Source: CAWBQO01 sp963790965 (GTDB lineage Bacteria; Bacteroidota; Rhodothermia; Rhodothermales; DASSAV01). From it: a DNA stretch of 64,000 bases. The notes beneath the pieces were generated by a model that was given only the letters and a program-made list of their open reading frames with translations, had not been told where the DNA came from and did not search any database. The stretch covers positions 434,001 through 498,000 of the forward strand of contig CAWBQO010000003.1 of assembly GCA_963790965.1 (NCBI GenBank). Reading direction: 5' to 3'. Position 1 is the first letter of the stretch. The number at the start of each line of letters is the position of its first letter. Shown here piece by piece: positions 44,679 through 53,086 of the stretch. The translations under genes were made by a program, and so were the position numbers.

Positions 44679-45359
44679 ATGAGCATGGACGTGCGGTTCC
44701 CGGGATTCTGCGAGGAGGCGTTTGCCGTGCTGGATCGGCTCAAAGAGCACCCGCACATCGGACAGTACCGCGAGGAGAAACGTTCAATCGCAACATTCCT
44801 GATGGAGCCGTTTCGCCTCTACCGAGACGATCTGGCGGTGAACTGGGTCCTTCCGAACCGGCTTCCGCTGGAGACCGAAAAGAACGTCTTCAGCCGCCTG
44901 CTGAAGAACGACTTCGGCGCGGGAGGATGTAACCACCACCTCTGGATGTCCTTCTACCGGCTCGGCCGCAGTCGCCTGCGAGATCTTCAGATGCCGCACA
45001 CCATCGATCCGGATGGCTTTTCTGTCGGATTGTATGCGGGCGACCACGCGCGGGAGGTTCTGCGGCTGGTACGTTCCCAGGCGATGCGCCATTCGGACCG
45101 GTTTCGGGACCGGGTGGCAGAACTTGCGGATCGCGGATGGTCGGTCCACTTGTACGAAGGAACGGGCGCGAGGCGTAGGGTCCCGGTCGCGCGCGATGAA
45201 CTGAACGGTCTCTCGGAGCGTCTTCAGCACGCGAACGGCCTGTGGATTGCTACGACGACGGCGCGGGGGGACGTTGTACAGCTTGGGCCCGATCTCGTCC
45301 ATTGCGGTGCTGAGGCATCGGCTCAGGTCTGGCCACTGTTCGAGCTACTGAATCCGTAA
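44679..45359 (+). CDS. Conserved-looking hypothetical, weakly DUF2461-like
   Basis: This 226-residue soluble protein has no signal peptide. Its layout recalls DUF2461, with a charged N-terminal helix pair, the 'WMSFYRLGRS' middle, 'DPDGFSVGLYAGDHAREVLRLVR' and a final 'F.DRVAELADRGW'; the classic RDxRFSKDK motif was not found. The function is unknown. ATG 44679 lies just after thrC, with the frame open from 44658 inside thrC; ATG 44685 is also possible. It is probably co-transcribed with thrBC, but no functional link to threonine is evident. Confidence 0.6.
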   Translation: MSMDVRFPGFCEEAFAVLDRLKEHPHIGQYREEKRSIATFLMEPFRLYRDDLAVNWVLPNRLPLETEKNVFSRLLKNDFGAGGCNHHLWMSFYRLGRSRLRDLQMPHTIDPDGFSVGLYAGDHAREVLRLVRSQAMRHSDRFRDRVAELADRGWSVHLYEGTGARRRVPVARDELNGLSERLQHANGLWIATTTARGDVVQLGPDLVHCGAEASAQVWPLFELLNP

Positions 45360-45389
45360 CTTGCCTAACAACCAGAGAACTGATTTGAT

Positions 45390-46181
45390 ATGGCGGATCC
45401 CGTCTTGTACCAGGCTGAAGGCCCCGTGGCCACGCTCACGATCAATCGGCCGGAGAAACGGAATGCGTTGAACGGCGCTGTCGTAGAGGGACTGTTGCAC
45501 GGGCTGAACAGAGCGGAGGCGGACGGTGCGATCCGCGTGGTCGTGCTGACCGGTGCCGGCAGCGTGTTCTCCGCCGGTGCCGATCTGGACGCGCTGCAGA
45601 AGCTACAGTCGGCGACCGCCGAGGAAAACCTGGCCGACTCTGCGCGGCTGGCGGTGCTCTTTAAGCGTATTTACCAGCTGGAAAAGCCGGTGATCGCGCG
45701 CGTCAACGGTCACGCGATCGCGGGGGGGTGCGGACTTGCGGCCGTTTGCGACTTCAGCATTGCCTCGGCCGAGGCAAAGTTCGGGTTCACAGAAGTGCGC
45801 ATTGGCTTCGTCCCCGCGATTGTCGGGGTTTTTCTGCTGCGGAAGGTGGGGGAGACCCGCTTGCGGGATATGCTGCTGCGGGGCGCGCTCCTCTCGGCAG
45901 AAGAGGCCGTGGCCGCGGGACTGATTACGATGAGCGCGGCTCCGGCCGACCTCGATCAGGCCGTCGCGGGCCGTGCTGCGGAGCTGGCGCGCGAGACGAG
46001 CGCAACCGCGTTGGTGCTCACGAAACGTTTGCTCGCAGCCGTGCCCGGGATGGGCCTGGACGAGGCCATTGATTATGCGGTGCAGATGAACACGCTGGCG
46101 CGAGGGACCTCCGACTGCCGAGCAGGGGTCGCTGCTTTTTTGGACCGGAAGGATCCTCCCTGGCGAAAGTCAGCGCACTGA
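45390..46181 (+). CDS. Enoyl-CoA hydratase/isomerase (crotonase family)
   Basis: The 263-residue crotonase-fold protein has the oxyanion-hole segments AGADLDALQ and HAIAGGCGLAAVCD, and FVPAIVGVFL. The catalytic Glu is probably in the 'EVRIGFVPAI' region, as in hydratases. The fold covers several reactions, including hydration of enoyl-CoA and isomerisation, so the exact substrate is not assigned. It lies 30 nt after the previous gene and may be the last gene of the long run. Confidence 0.88.
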   Translation: MADPVLYQAEGPVATLTINRPEKRNALNGAVVEGLLHGLNRAEADGAIRVVVLTGAGSVFSAGADLDALQKLQSATAEENLADSARLAVLFKRIYQLEKPVIARVNGHAIAGGCGLAAVCDFSIASAEAKFGFTEVRIGFVPAIVGVFLLRKVGETRLRDMLLRGALLSAEEAVAAGLITMSAAPADLDQAVAGRAAELARETSATALVLTKRLLAAVPGMGLDEAIDYAVQMNTLARGTSDCRAGVAAFLDRKDPPWRKSAH

Positions 46182-46193
46182 AAGCGACGGACT

Positions 46194-49100
46194 CTACAGG
46201 GCCTCTGTCCCAGCGGCGAGCGTGCGAACGCGGGGCGATGGACGGTCGTCGTTCGCGGACTGGCGTACCGGGACGGAGACAGTCACCGTCGTACCCTCGC
46301 CCTGCTTGCTCTGCACCTCGATACGCCCTCCTATTCGGGCCACGAGGCGCTGCGTGATGGCAAGCCCGAGTCCCGTGCCCTCATGCGAACGCGACAATCC
46401 GTCGGACTCCTGCTGAAAGGCTTCGAACATGTGCGGCATAAAGGCTTCTCCGATGCCGACACCTGTGTCCTGCACGCGAAGGACGACGCCGTCGGATCGG
46501 CTGAAGGCGGAAAGGGTGATCCGCCCCGTATCCGTAAACTTGACTGCGTTGCTCGTCAGGTTCCCAAGTATACGTTGCAGCACGTCCGAATCACAATGGG
46601 CGAGTAGCGGCGACGAGGGCACATCAACCTCCAGTAGCAAACCCTTCCGCGCTGCCGGTGCCGCATACAACGTTTCGACCTCGCGGACAACCTTTCGAAC
46701 ATCAATGGTCTCCCAGTCCGTTTCGAAGGCGTCCGATTCGAGGCGCGACAGATCGAGGATGCCGTTGAGCGTCTCCAGTAGCCGCTTGCCGTTTTCTTCG
46801 ATGTAACCGACAAACTCCTGCTGATCCTGGTTCACTTCCATCCCGAGTATCTGCGCCGAACCCATGATGGCGCTGATCGGCGTGCGGAACTCATGGCTCA
46901 TGTTGTCCAAGATCATCGACTTGAGGCGTGAAGACGCTTCGGCCTTATCCCGCGCTTGAACCAGCTCTGATTCATATCGGCGCCGCTCAGCCAGCATCAG
47001 GCCGAGCTGGCGCTGGACTTCCTCCTCCAGTGTCGAATTCAGCAATTGCAACTCGGCTTCGCGGTCGAGAAGCTCTCGGGTCTGATCGTCTACTTTCCGT
47101 TGCAGCAGACGTTCGCGCTGCTGAAGGGCACGGATGCGCATTCGGTACAGCGCGACCGTCAGCAGCAGCATCAGCACGGCGCAGAGGGCCAGAAACCAGA
47201 CGCTCTGATAAAAATAGGGCCGCAGTGTCAGCGTAACCTCGGCAGGTGCGGTGCTCCAGGTGCCGTCCGCATTTCGAGAGCGAACGACGAATCGGTAGCT
47301 GTGGGGCGGAAGGTTCGTGTAGAAGGCGGAACGCCGCGTGCCAGCGTCGATCCAGTGGCGGTCGTACCCTTCCAACATATAGTAGAACGTGACTCCCTCG
47401 GACTTGATGAAGGTCGGTGCCGTGAAGTCGAAGGATAAGTTCCGGCTGCCGGGCGGCAGCGTTAAGTGCGCTTCGAGCGGAACGGGTTGATCGTTAACCC
47501 GGAGGCGCTGCAGCAGCACCGGGGGAGGGGCTGCCTGACCGCTCGATCGCTGCGGATCAGTCACAGCAAGTCCTTGCATTGTCGCGAAGAAGAGCCGCCC
47601 GTCTGCGGACTTCAGTGTCGGCGACTGCGCGCCGCCGTTGACTTCCGTGCTCTTTAAGCCGTCCTCCCGGCCGAAAATGGTTGGCGAAACTGCACGGATC
47701 TTTCCGGCCGCCTGTTCCTCAAGCTCCTGCAACGAGACGCGCGATATGTTCTTCAGGCTGCCAAGCCACAGGCTTCCGGCTCCGTCGTCGAGAATCTGCA
47801 AAACGTCGTTGTCGGACAGTCCCTCCTTTGTCGTGTAGCAGATGACCGACGCTTGCTTCTGGATCCGGCACATCCCGCCACCGTGCGTGCCCACCCAGAC
47901 GGAGCCGTCCCGTTTAGTCATGAGCGCAAGTGCGGCATCGCTCGACAAGCCGTTCGCTGTGGTAAAGGCTTCAACACGTCCTCCCTCGATCGCGCGCACG
48001 CCGTTGCTGTACGTTCCCACCCAGATCTTTCCTGCCGCCCCCTCCACTATGGAAGTGATCTGGTCCGTGGCGAGTGCGTCGTCACCGCGGTACAGTTCGA
48101 TGCCGTCTCCTTTCCTCACATACAAGCCGGACTGCGTGCCGATCCACGTCGTCCCGGACCTGTCGACAAAGACCGCGAAGACGTTCTTATCCGTCAACCC
48201 GTCTTTTTCGGAAAAGCAGTTCAGCTTGCCTCCGACGTACTGGCAAGCGCCGCCGCCGTAGGTGCCGATCCAGAGGCTGCCGTCCGCGGCTGCGTTAAGT
48301 GCGTAAACGTAGGCGCTTGGCAAGCGGTTATTCCATGCGACGGGACGCGCCATCAGGCCCTGAAGTTCGTACAAACCCGCCCCGTCCGTGCCTACATAGA
48401 TGGTGCCAGAGGCATCTTGCGCTACAGATAGAACTACTTCATTTTGGAGTCCGTCTGCCGCGCCGATCGTGGAGAAGGAGCCGAGACGAAGCCGGTTCAA
48501 ACCGCCGGCCTCAGTCGCGATCCAGATATTGCCTTCCTCGTCCGAGACAACGCTCCTCACGATGTCGTGGGTAAGGCCTTGTTCGGAGGTAAACGGCTGG
48601 ACCTGTCCGTTCACAACACGATAAACTCCCGCCGTAGTACCGATCCAAAGTGCTCCGTCTCGGTCCTCATGCAGCGTCAGAATCCCAGCCTCTGCGGCTG
48701 ATCCCGAAAGTATGTCGCAGCGAAACGTTCCTGCTTCCTTCCGGCAGACCGTTCCATCGAGCATTCCCACCCACAGATTGCCCCGGGGATCTGAAAGGAT
48801 TGCCTTCACGACGCTACCCGTCAGACCGTCCGCTTCGGAATACGAGTGAAATTTGCCGCGTTGGTACCTGGCGATGCCCATGTCTGTCCCGATCCACAGC
48901 GTACCGCCTGCATCTTGCTCGAGCGCAAGGACGTTGCTGCCCGGCAGTCCGTCCGATTCTGTAAAGGACCGATATCGCTCGCCATCGAAATGAATGAGAC
49001 CATCCCCGAGCGTTCCGATCCAGATGGAGCCGTCCTGGTCCTCCAGGAGCGTTTCAATGTTCTCCGAGGGGAGGCCGTCGGCGGCCGTGATAGACTCAAA

Positions 49101-49544
49101 CTTATTCCCGTCGATGCGCAGGATGCCGCCGAGCGCCGTGCCGATCCATAAGCGTCCGCTGCGGTCCTCGATGAGCGCCGTGATGAAATCGCTCTTCAGC
49201 TCCGGCGTATTAGTAGAAGTGTATGCCGTAAACTTGACACCGTCGAAGCGTGCGAGCCCGGCCTGGGTGCCAAGCCACAGGTAGCCGTCTTGCGTTCGCA
49301 CGACCGCGTTGACGGAGTTCTGCGGCAATCCGTCTTCAACCTGCCATGAGTCGTGGACGTACTGCGTAAGGGGGAACGCTGCGCCATTGCCTGCCGGAAC
49401 GGGCTGCGCGCGTACACCGGACTGGATCGGCAGCAACATACTTGCCGTGAGGCCAATGAACAAACTCATCCAAAGCAGCACCGAAGCTCCGCAGTGCTTT
49501 TCAGGCTGTGCGTTCCCGCTCGTATGGGCAGCGAGGCAGAACAT
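46194..49544 (-). CDS. Propeller-sensor histidine kinase (Reg_prop / Y_Y_Y)
   Basis: The 1116-residue membrane sensor has an N-terminal signal/anchor (about 18-40). A large periplasmic pair of beta-propellers (about 60-700) is made of repeated 'WIGT..GL.R....' units, then comes a Y_Y_Y domain (about 715-775) and one transmembrane helix (about 781-800). The kinase has HisKA with His884 (NMSHEFRTP), N-box NLTSNAVKF and GVGIG in HATPase_c. There is no receiver or AraC domain at the C-terminus, so the response regulator must be encoded elsewhere. Start ATG 49544 is chosen for the signal segment. It ends 12 nt from the convergent hydratase stop. Confidence 0.88.
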   Translation of the reverse strand: MFCLAAHTSGNAQPEKHCGASVLLWMSLFIGLTASMLLPIQSGVRAQPVPAGNGAAFPLTQYVHDSWQVEDGLPQNSVNAVVRTQDGYLWLGTQAGLARFDGVKFTAYTSTNTPELKSDFITALIEDRSGRLWIGTALGGILRIDGNKFESITAADGLPSENIETLLEDQDGSIWIGTLGDGLIHFDGERYRSFTESDGLPGSNVLALEQDAGGTLWIGTDMGIARYQRGKFHSYSEADGLTGSVVKAILSDPRGNLWVGMLDGTVCRKEAGTFRCDILSGSAAEAGILTLHEDRDGALWIGTTAGVYRVVNGQVQPFTSEQGLTHDIVRSVVSDEEGNIWIATEAGGLNRLRLGSFSTIGAADGLQNEVVLSVAQDASGTIYVGTDGAGLYELQGLMARPVAWNNRLPSAYVYALNAAADGSLWIGTYGGGACQYVGGKLNCFSEKDGLTDKNVFAVFVDRSGTTWIGTQSGLYVRKGDGIELYRGDDALATDQITSIVEGAAGKIWVGTYSNGVRAIEGGRVEAFTTANGLSSDAALALMTKRDGSVWVGTHGGGMCRIQKQASVICYTTKEGLSDNDVLQILDDGAGSLWLGSLKNISRVSLQELEEQAAGKIRAVSPTIFGREDGLKSTEVNGGAQSPTLKSADGRLFFATMQGLAVTDPQRSSGQAAPPPVLLQRLRVNDQPVPLEAHLTLPPGSRNLSFDFTAPTFIKSEGVTFYYMLEGYDRHWIDAGTRRSAFYTNLPPHSYRFVVRSRNADGTWSTAPAEVTLTLRPYFYQSVWFLALCAVLMLLLTVALYRMRIRALQQRERLLQRKVDDQTRELLDREAELQLLNSTLEEEVQRQLGLMLAERRRYESELVQARDKAEASSRLKSMILDNMSHEFRTPISAIMGSAQILGMEVNQDQQEFVGYIEENGKRLLETLNGILDLSRLESDAFETDWETIDVRKVVREVETLYAAPAARKGLLLEVDVPSSPLLAHCDSDVLQRILGNLTSNAVKFTDTGRITLSAFSRSDGVVLRVQDTGVGIGEAFMPHMFEAFQQESDGLSRSHEGTGLGLAITQRLVARIGGRIEVQSKQGEGTTVTVSVPVRQSANDDRPSPRVRTLAAGTEAL

Positions 49545-49860
49545 AATCAATCCAGGATAACAGGGCGGCACCTTGTGGAGCGTGCCGCGAGAACAATAGA
49601 GCTGCGGGGCCGGGGCGTGCGCGGCTTCTCTCAACATATCGGCAAACCACCACGATGGCTAAAGTGATGCCGGGCACATTTCTCCCGCTGACAGGCAAGC
49701 TTTGCATGGGTGGCAGAGGCGCACTTGTAACGAATACAAAGTTCCCCTTCAGATTGTAGACCAAACAGCCGATAACCAAGGTGTGCATATCACGCGTCCC
49801 TTAAGACGGGCTGATGATGTGCATCATGGTAGTTCTACACTCTTTCAAACAGGTAATGGT
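49545..49860. other. Divergent intergenic region, kinase and protease
   Basis: These 316 bases separate two divergent start codons. They should hold both promoters and a 5' leader of the protease gene. No clear box pair or repeat was identified by eye. Confidence 0.45.
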
Positions 49861-52002
49861 ATGAACGTAAACGTTCTACGACAGCGCGCGGGCATGGTCG
49901 TGCTGCTGATGTTCGGTCTCCTGCTCGCCACCGGCTGCGGTGATGCGTTGGTGGACTCGTCCGACCTTGGCGCAACAAAGATCTTGCCCAAAGACGGCGG
50001 CAAAAAGAAGCAGTGGAGCCTTATCGACAAGGCCACCAGCCCCGCCGGGGCGATGGGCAAGCTCGGAGATGCTTCTATCGGCGAAGTCAACCTCATCGTC
50101 GGACTCGAAGATGACGGTGACGTTGAGCTCTTCACGCAGTATTACCGCATCCTTCGTCGTTTCCGCATTCTTCGCCGGTACGACTATGAGGAGGTCTTCA
50201 ACGGTGTTGCCATTACGCTACCTGCGGACGAGCTCGATGCGTTCATGCAGGAAACGCTGGAAGATCCGCAAATAGCCTGGATCGCGCCTGACTTCGCGGT
50301 AAGAATGGATCCGTCGCTCTACAAGCTTGCAGAGGGCAGCGGGCAGATCCTTCCATGGGGCGTTGATCGGATCGGTGGTGCCACGAGCATCGCGGCCTCC
50401 GGTGACGGTCAGGGCAGGGTAGAGGGGGTCGATCTCTTTGTGCTCGATACGGGCGTGCGAGGCGGCGACCTGAACGTTGTCGAGCAAAAGGCCTTCTTTG
50501 CGGAAGCAACCACGTCCGACCTCGATGGCCACGGCTATCATGTTGCGACGATCGCGGCGGCGACGGATGATAACGAGCGAGTCGTTGGCGTAGCGCCGGG
50601 CGTGAGCTTGCATAGCCTGAAGGTATTTGACGATGCCGGGATCGCGCAGTCTTCGGAAGCGATTGCGGCACTGGAATACGTGGTCGGCCAGAAGCAGCTG
50701 CATCCTAATCAGCCGATGGTCGTGAACATGAGCATCGGGGCGAACGCCGAGACCAGTGAGTACGGAGCGCTCGATCTGGCCGTGCAGAGCGCCATCAGCG
50801 TGGGTGTTGTCTGTGTGCTGTCGGCTGGCAACGATGCGGCGGACGCGTTGACGTATACGCCAGCGCATGTCTCTGAGGCGATCACGGTCGGTGCCTACGA
50901 CCTCGACAACACGTTTGCCTGGTTCTCGAACTTTGGCGCAACGCTGGACATTCTTGCTCCGGGCGTGGACATTCCCTCCATGGGACTCATGAACGGGAAC
51001 GAAGTGCGTGTGCTGTCGAGCGGTACGTCGCAAGCAGCGGCGCACGTGGCCGGCGCAGCAGCGCTGTTCCTCTCGCAGAACCCGGCTGCAACGCCCGCGC
51101 AGGTTCGGGACGCGCTGGTTAAAACGGCCAAACCTGTTGTGGCGGGTGCGCCAAGCGGCACGACCACCGGCAGCGTCTACGTGGGCGCAGACGGCGGCCT
51201 CACCACCGTAAAGGTGCCTGGCCTCTTCCAGTATGCACTCGTAAGCGGTGGCGACTTGAGGCTGGCGGAGCGGGTCCAGGTCATACTCAACGGCACCGGC
51301 AGTATCAACGCAAGCATCTTTGCGAACAAGAAGCTCGACCTTGGTTCTTCCTCGGTCTTGGTCGGGGGATTCGGGTACTACGGAGAAAGCGTCAGTTCGA
51401 CAGCGACTGCCAGCGACGTCTTCAAGCCGAGGTATAACCCGATGGGGATTACCGCGTACCAGCGAGTACCTGCTATCCATATTCCGCAGTTCAGCGCGAT
51501 GGACTATGTCCCCGTTGCCTCGCGGAGCTCGAAGACCGTAACGCTTCGAGGCAATTACGCGCTTGGCACGGCCGATGCCCCGATGATCTGGTTCATTGAT
51601 GGAGACATACGGACCGCCGGTCCGGTTACCTTCTCCGGCTACGGTGTCCTTGTCGCTACCGGCGCTGTGGACCTCAAACACGACATCAGTGCTCCCTCCG
51701 GAGCGGAGGCAACGGTTGGCATATTCGCGGACAAGAGGATCGATGCCACGACGAAGAACATCGCCCTTGCGGCGTTGCTCTACAGCGCGGACGAGGTGTG
51801 CATCGAAGAGGGCGTAAAGCTGCTCGGCAATGTCACCGCTGCGGGCAGGCTTGAACTGAAGAAGGACGCTATCGTGCGCTACCAGCCCACTTCAGCGTCT
51901 CTGCAGGATGCGCTCTCGATCGGCGAGACGCCGTTCGGCAAGTTCCTCGCCGGTGTCGGTCGGCAAGACGGATTTAATCCCGGCGAGTACCGGGGCTACT
52001 GA
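49861..52002 (+). CDS. S8 (subtilisin-like) serine protease lipoprotein
   Basis: The 713-residue secreted protease has a lipoprotein signal (VVLLMFGLLLATGC, Cys near 27). An inhibitor-like prodomain follows ('EEVFNGVAITLPADELDAF'). The subtilase domain carries Asp196 (LDTGV), His224 (DGHGYHVA) and Ser390 (SSGTSQAAAH). After about residue 480 comes a long beta-strand-rich region of bactofilin/parallel-helix style (SINASIFANKKLDLGSSS; DGDIRTAGPVTFSG) whose family was not recognised. The lipobox suggests a cell-surface or periplasmic membrane-attached protease. ATG 49861 is the start; the frame is open from 49702. Confidence 0.88.
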   Translation: MNVNVLRQRAGMVVLLMFGLLLATGCGDALVDSSDLGATKILPKDGGKKKQWSLIDKATSPAGAMGKLGDASIGEVNLIVGLEDDGDVELFTQYYRILRRFRILRRYDYEEVFNGVAITLPADELDAFMQETLEDPQIAWIAPDFAVRMDPSLYKLAEGSGQILPWGVDRIGGATSIAASGDGQGRVEGVDLFVLDTGVRGGDLNVVEQKAFFAEATTSDLDGHGYHVATIAAATDDNERVVGVAPGVSLHSLKVFDDAGIAQSSEAIAALEYVVGQKQLHPNQPMVVNMSIGANAETSEYGALDLAVQSAISVGVVCVLSAGNDAADALTYTPAHVSEAITVGAYDLDNTFAWFSNFGATLDILAPGVDIPSMGLMNGNEVRVLSSGTSQAAAHVAGAAALFLSQNPAATPAQVRDALVKTAKPVVAGAPSGTTTGSVYVGADGGLTTVKVPGLFQYALVSGGDLRLAERVQVILNGTGSINASIFANKKLDLGSSSVLVGGFGYYGESVSSTATASDVFKPRYNPMGITAYQRVPAIHIPQFSAMDYVPVASRSSKTVTLRGNYALGTADAPMIWFIDGDIRTAGPVTFSGYGVLVATGAVDLKHDISAPSGAEATVGIFADKRIDATTKNIALAALLYSADEVCIEEGVKLLGNVTAAGRLELKKDAIVRYQPTSASLQDALSIGETPFGKFLAGVGRQDGFNPGEYRGY

Positions 52003-52017
52003 TCGCGTGCGAGTAGA

Positions 52018-52045
52018 AGGGAGGGGCACGTCGGTGCTCCTCCCT
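52018..52045 (+). terminator. Terminator-like hairpin after the S8 protease
   Basis: AGGGAGGGGCAC pairs with GTGCTCCTCCCT (12 bp, one G.U) around GTCG, 15 nt downstream of the protease stop. Confidence 0.65.
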
Positions 52046-52201
52046 CCTCGTTGGTAGCACCGGCAGAAAGGAGTATGGTCCCTCCCGCGAGCCTGTCGCA
52101 ATCAGATCCCGTCTTACGGAAGCAAGGGGCGGTTTTCGGCAACATGGAAGGGAAGCAAACTGCGCGCGTTCAGCATTAACCGGACACGTTCATGCTTCAT
52201 G

Positions 52202-52225
52202 AAAGGCCCTCGTGAGAGAGCCTTT
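52202..52225 (-). terminator. Hairpin downstream of degenerate tRNA copy A
   Basis: AAAGGC / GCCTTT stem, the same 24-nt unit as at 52426-52449 but without a following T run on the minus strand. This end is part of a duplicated unit offset by 224 nt. Confidence 0.45.
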
Positions 52226-52227
52226 AG

Positions 52228-52298
52228 TCGGGACGGCGGGACTTGAACCCACGACCCTCCCGCCCGAGCGGGATGCGCTGCCGCTGCACTGACGATAC
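52228..52298 (-). pseudogene. Degenerate tRNA-Pro-like copy A
   Basis: On the minus strand the T arm and the 3' acceptor strand CGTCCCG match the intact tRNA-Pro at 52452-52525. It keeps a D arm (GTGC...GCGC) and an anticodon stem TCCCG / CGGGA, but the loop is CTCGGG, 6 nt instead of 7. The 5' acceptor (GTATCGT) cannot pair with CGTCCCG. It is probably a decayed copy that once read CGG-like anticodons; no functional tRNA is expected. Confidence 0.6.
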
Positions 52299-52306
52299 AA
52301 AATGGA

Positions 52307-52341
52307 GAAACCCGCTTCCAGAGGCCCCAGAAGCGGGTTTC
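52307..52341 (-). terminator. Hairpin between degenerate tRNA copies
   Basis: GAAACCCGCTTC pairs with GAAGCGGGTTTC (12 bp). On the minus strand it lies directly after copy B and before copy A. A short T-rich tail (ATTTTG) follows. Confidence 0.6.
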
Positions 52342-52346
52342 AACAG

Positions 52347-52410
52347 TCGGGACGGCGGGATTTGAACCCACGACCCTCCCGCCCGAGCGGGATGCGCTGC
52401 CGCCGCGTCA
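52347..52410 (-). pseudogene. Degenerate tRNA-Pro-like copy B
   Basis: It matches copy A over about 60 nt, including the 6-nt anticodon loop and the T arm, and shares the 3' half with the intact tRNA-Pro. The D arm is recognisable but changed (ACGC...GCGC), and no 5' acceptor strand that pairs with CGTCCCG is present. It is followed on the minus strand by its own 12-bp hairpin. Confidence 0.6.
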
Positions 52411-52425
52411 ACGTGAGTGTACAAA

Positions 52426-52449
52426 AAAGGCCCTCGTGAGAGAGCCTTT
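52426..52449 (-). terminator. Terminator of tRNA-Pro
   Basis: AAAGGC / GCCTTT stem; on the minus strand it ends in six T (52428-52423). It lies immediately after the tRNA-Pro 3' end. Confidence 0.75.
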
Positions 52450-52451
52450 AG

Positions 52452-52525
52452 TCGGGACGGCGGGATTTGAACCCACGACCCCTTGCACCCCATGCAAGTG
52501 CGCTACCGGACTGCGCTACGTCCCG
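52452..52525 (-). tRNA. tRNA-Pro (GGG)
   Basis: This is a complete 74-nt cloverleaf. The acceptor stem is CGGGACG / CGTCCCG with discriminator A, the D stem GCGC / GCGC, the anticodon arm CTTGC-ATGGGGT-GCAAG with anticodon GGG, and the T arm GTGGG-TTCAAAT-CCCGC (the T.G pair is a wobble). CCA is not encoded. Its first 10 nt overlap the fxsA stop. Confidence 0.92.
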
Positions 52526-53004
52526 AGTGTACTTGAAGAACGTTCCCCTTCCGGCGCTGTTCCAGAATCCGTGATAATCGCTTCCGTGTACGCGCTGCCG
52601 CCGAATGCCCCGGTCGTAAACGTCATTGTTTTCTCTTCTACATAGCGGCTTACCCGTTTCATAATGATGCGGCGGACGACCGCGCGGGTCGCGGGAAAAA
52701 GGCCCACGAAGCCGAGAAAATCCGTAATCACTCCGGGGGTGATGAGCAGCGCGCCCGCGCACAGAATGATGATCCCGTCGACCGCTTCTTTGTCGGGCAT
52801 GGCGCCGGTGCCGAGCCGCTGGTTGAACTGTCGCCACACGAGCAAACCCTCTCGTTTAGCCAGATAGCTCCCAAGCACGCCGGTAAACACGATGATGCCG
52901 ATGGTCGGCCAGAAGCCTATCCATTTGTCGAACTGAACGAGCAGCGCCAGTTCTACGATCGGCATGATCAAGAAGAGCGCGAGGAGTCTGCCAAGTATTT
53001 TCAT
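52516..53004 (-). CDS. fxsA: FxsA-family membrane protein
   Basis: The 162-residue membrane protein begins with the helix MKILGRLLALFLIMPIVE and has the family's 'GFWPTIGIIVFTGVLGSYLAKREG' and 'GALLITPGVITDFLGFVGLFPATR' segments. FxsA relieves F-plasmid exclusion of phage T7 in E. coli; its general role is unsettled. ATG 53004 is used; a TTG at 53031 also opens the frame. The TAG stop uses bases 8-10 of the adjoining tRNA-Pro gene. Confidence 0.85.
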   Translation of the reverse strand: MKILGRLLALFLIMPIVELALLVQFDKWIGFWPTIGIIVFTGVLGSYLAKREGLLVWRQFNQRLGTGAMPDKEAVDGIIILCAGALLITPGVITDFLGFVGLFPATRAVVRRIIMKRVSRYVEEKTMTFTTGAFGGSAYTEAIITDSGTAPEGERSSSTLGT

Positions 53005-53086
53005 GAGGCGAACGTCGAAAAGCTGCGACAACGACGGGAGATGAACCCGGACACCTGGTCAAATGGTCCATGGACCCGCCGGACGC

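Noticed and set aside
52224..52493. Short ORFs over the tRNA-Pro array
   Set aside because: These are translations of tRNA-like sequence, a common artefact.
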